The position numbers and the translations under genes are program-made. A model generated the notes under the pieces. It made no database searches. It saw only the letters and a list, made by a program, of their open reading frames with translations, and was not told the origin of the DNA. A stretch of DNA of 15,737 nt, taken from the NCBI RefSeq assembly GCF_943908415.1, contig NZ_CALTSY010000036.1, positions 1 through 15,737 on the forward strand, given 5' to 3'. The stretch's first letter is position 1; each line of letters begins with the position of its first letter. Shown piece by piece: positions 15,687-15,737 of this stretch. The DNA is from an uncultured Anaerococcus sp. GTDB lineage: Bacteria; Bacillota; Clostridia; Tissierellales; Peptoniphilaceae.

Positions 15687-15737
15687 GGGTCTGTAAATAA
15701 TTTTGTGTATCAACCTAAATCCTGAATAAGGGTAAGG
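15687..15737. other. Possible end of another insertion sequence (IS256-type), cut by the window
   Basis: GGGTCTGTAAATAATTTTGTG immediately after the IS30-type right end resembles the terminal repeats of IS256/mutator-type elements (a CTGTAAA then TTTTGTGT pattern). No transposase sequence is visible within the 51 bases left, so this rests on resemblance alone. Confidence 0.3.

Noticed and set aside
15700..15737. Shared TGTGTATCAA and AGGGTAAG words between the window end and the complement of repeat copy 2
   Set aside because: The longer word is absent from repeat copy 1 and the spacing differs, so chance in AT-rich DNA is the simpler explanation.

Overview
The window looks like chromosomal DNA of a low-GC Gram-positive anaerobe (Bacillota). 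The AT-rich codon use, strong AGGAGG-type ribosome binding sites, a Gram-positive lipoprotein signal and PRD-regulated sugar PTS genes all fit this. A Peptoniphilaceae-like host such as Anaerococcus or Peptoniphilus is my guess from general resemblance only. Every protein gene lies on the minus strand except the dead IS30-type transposase at the right edge.

Region 1 (about 1-5320) is a compact beta-glucoside PTS operon, transcribed right to left: a PRD-containing LicR/ManR-type activator, EIIA, EIIB, a GH1 6-phospho-beta-glucosidase and EIIC. Genes overlap or sit 1-8 bp apart, and the operon ends in a textbook Rho-independent terminator at 6-52. Imported beta-glucoside (cellobiose, lichenan oligosaccharide or aryl-glucoside type) would be phosphorylated by EIIA/EIIB/EIIC and then split by the GH1 enzyme.

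Region 2 (about 5430-6330) has no intact gene. It holds the decayed 3' third of a second, diverged hsdR gene (stop codons, a frameshift and an internal deletion) that still keeps its stop codon and terminator. It is followed by what looks like the tail of a repeat found elsewhere in the window.

Region 3 (6331-7376) carries a DUF1541/YdhK-type lipoprotein with two domain copies, closed by a hairpin terminator. Directly upstream of its start codon is a roughly 270-290 bp structured repeat.

Region 4 (7377-13970) contains a GNAT acetyltransferase and an apparently intact type I restriction-modification operon, hsdM-hsdS-hsdR. Neighbouring hsd genes overlap or nearly touch. HsdS has two target-recognition domains separated by repeated conserved segments.

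Region 5 (13971-15737) has a glyoxalase I gene preceded by the second copy of the structured repeat, in the same orientation and exactly 7300 bp from the first. Next come a degenerate IS30-family element and what may be the edge of another IS, possibly IS256-type. No CRISPR array, tRNA or rRNA was seen. The main unexplained feature is the repeat: a chain of hairpins, with at least one compensated base-pair change between copies, lying immediately 5' of two unrelated genes and bracketing the restriction-modification cluster.
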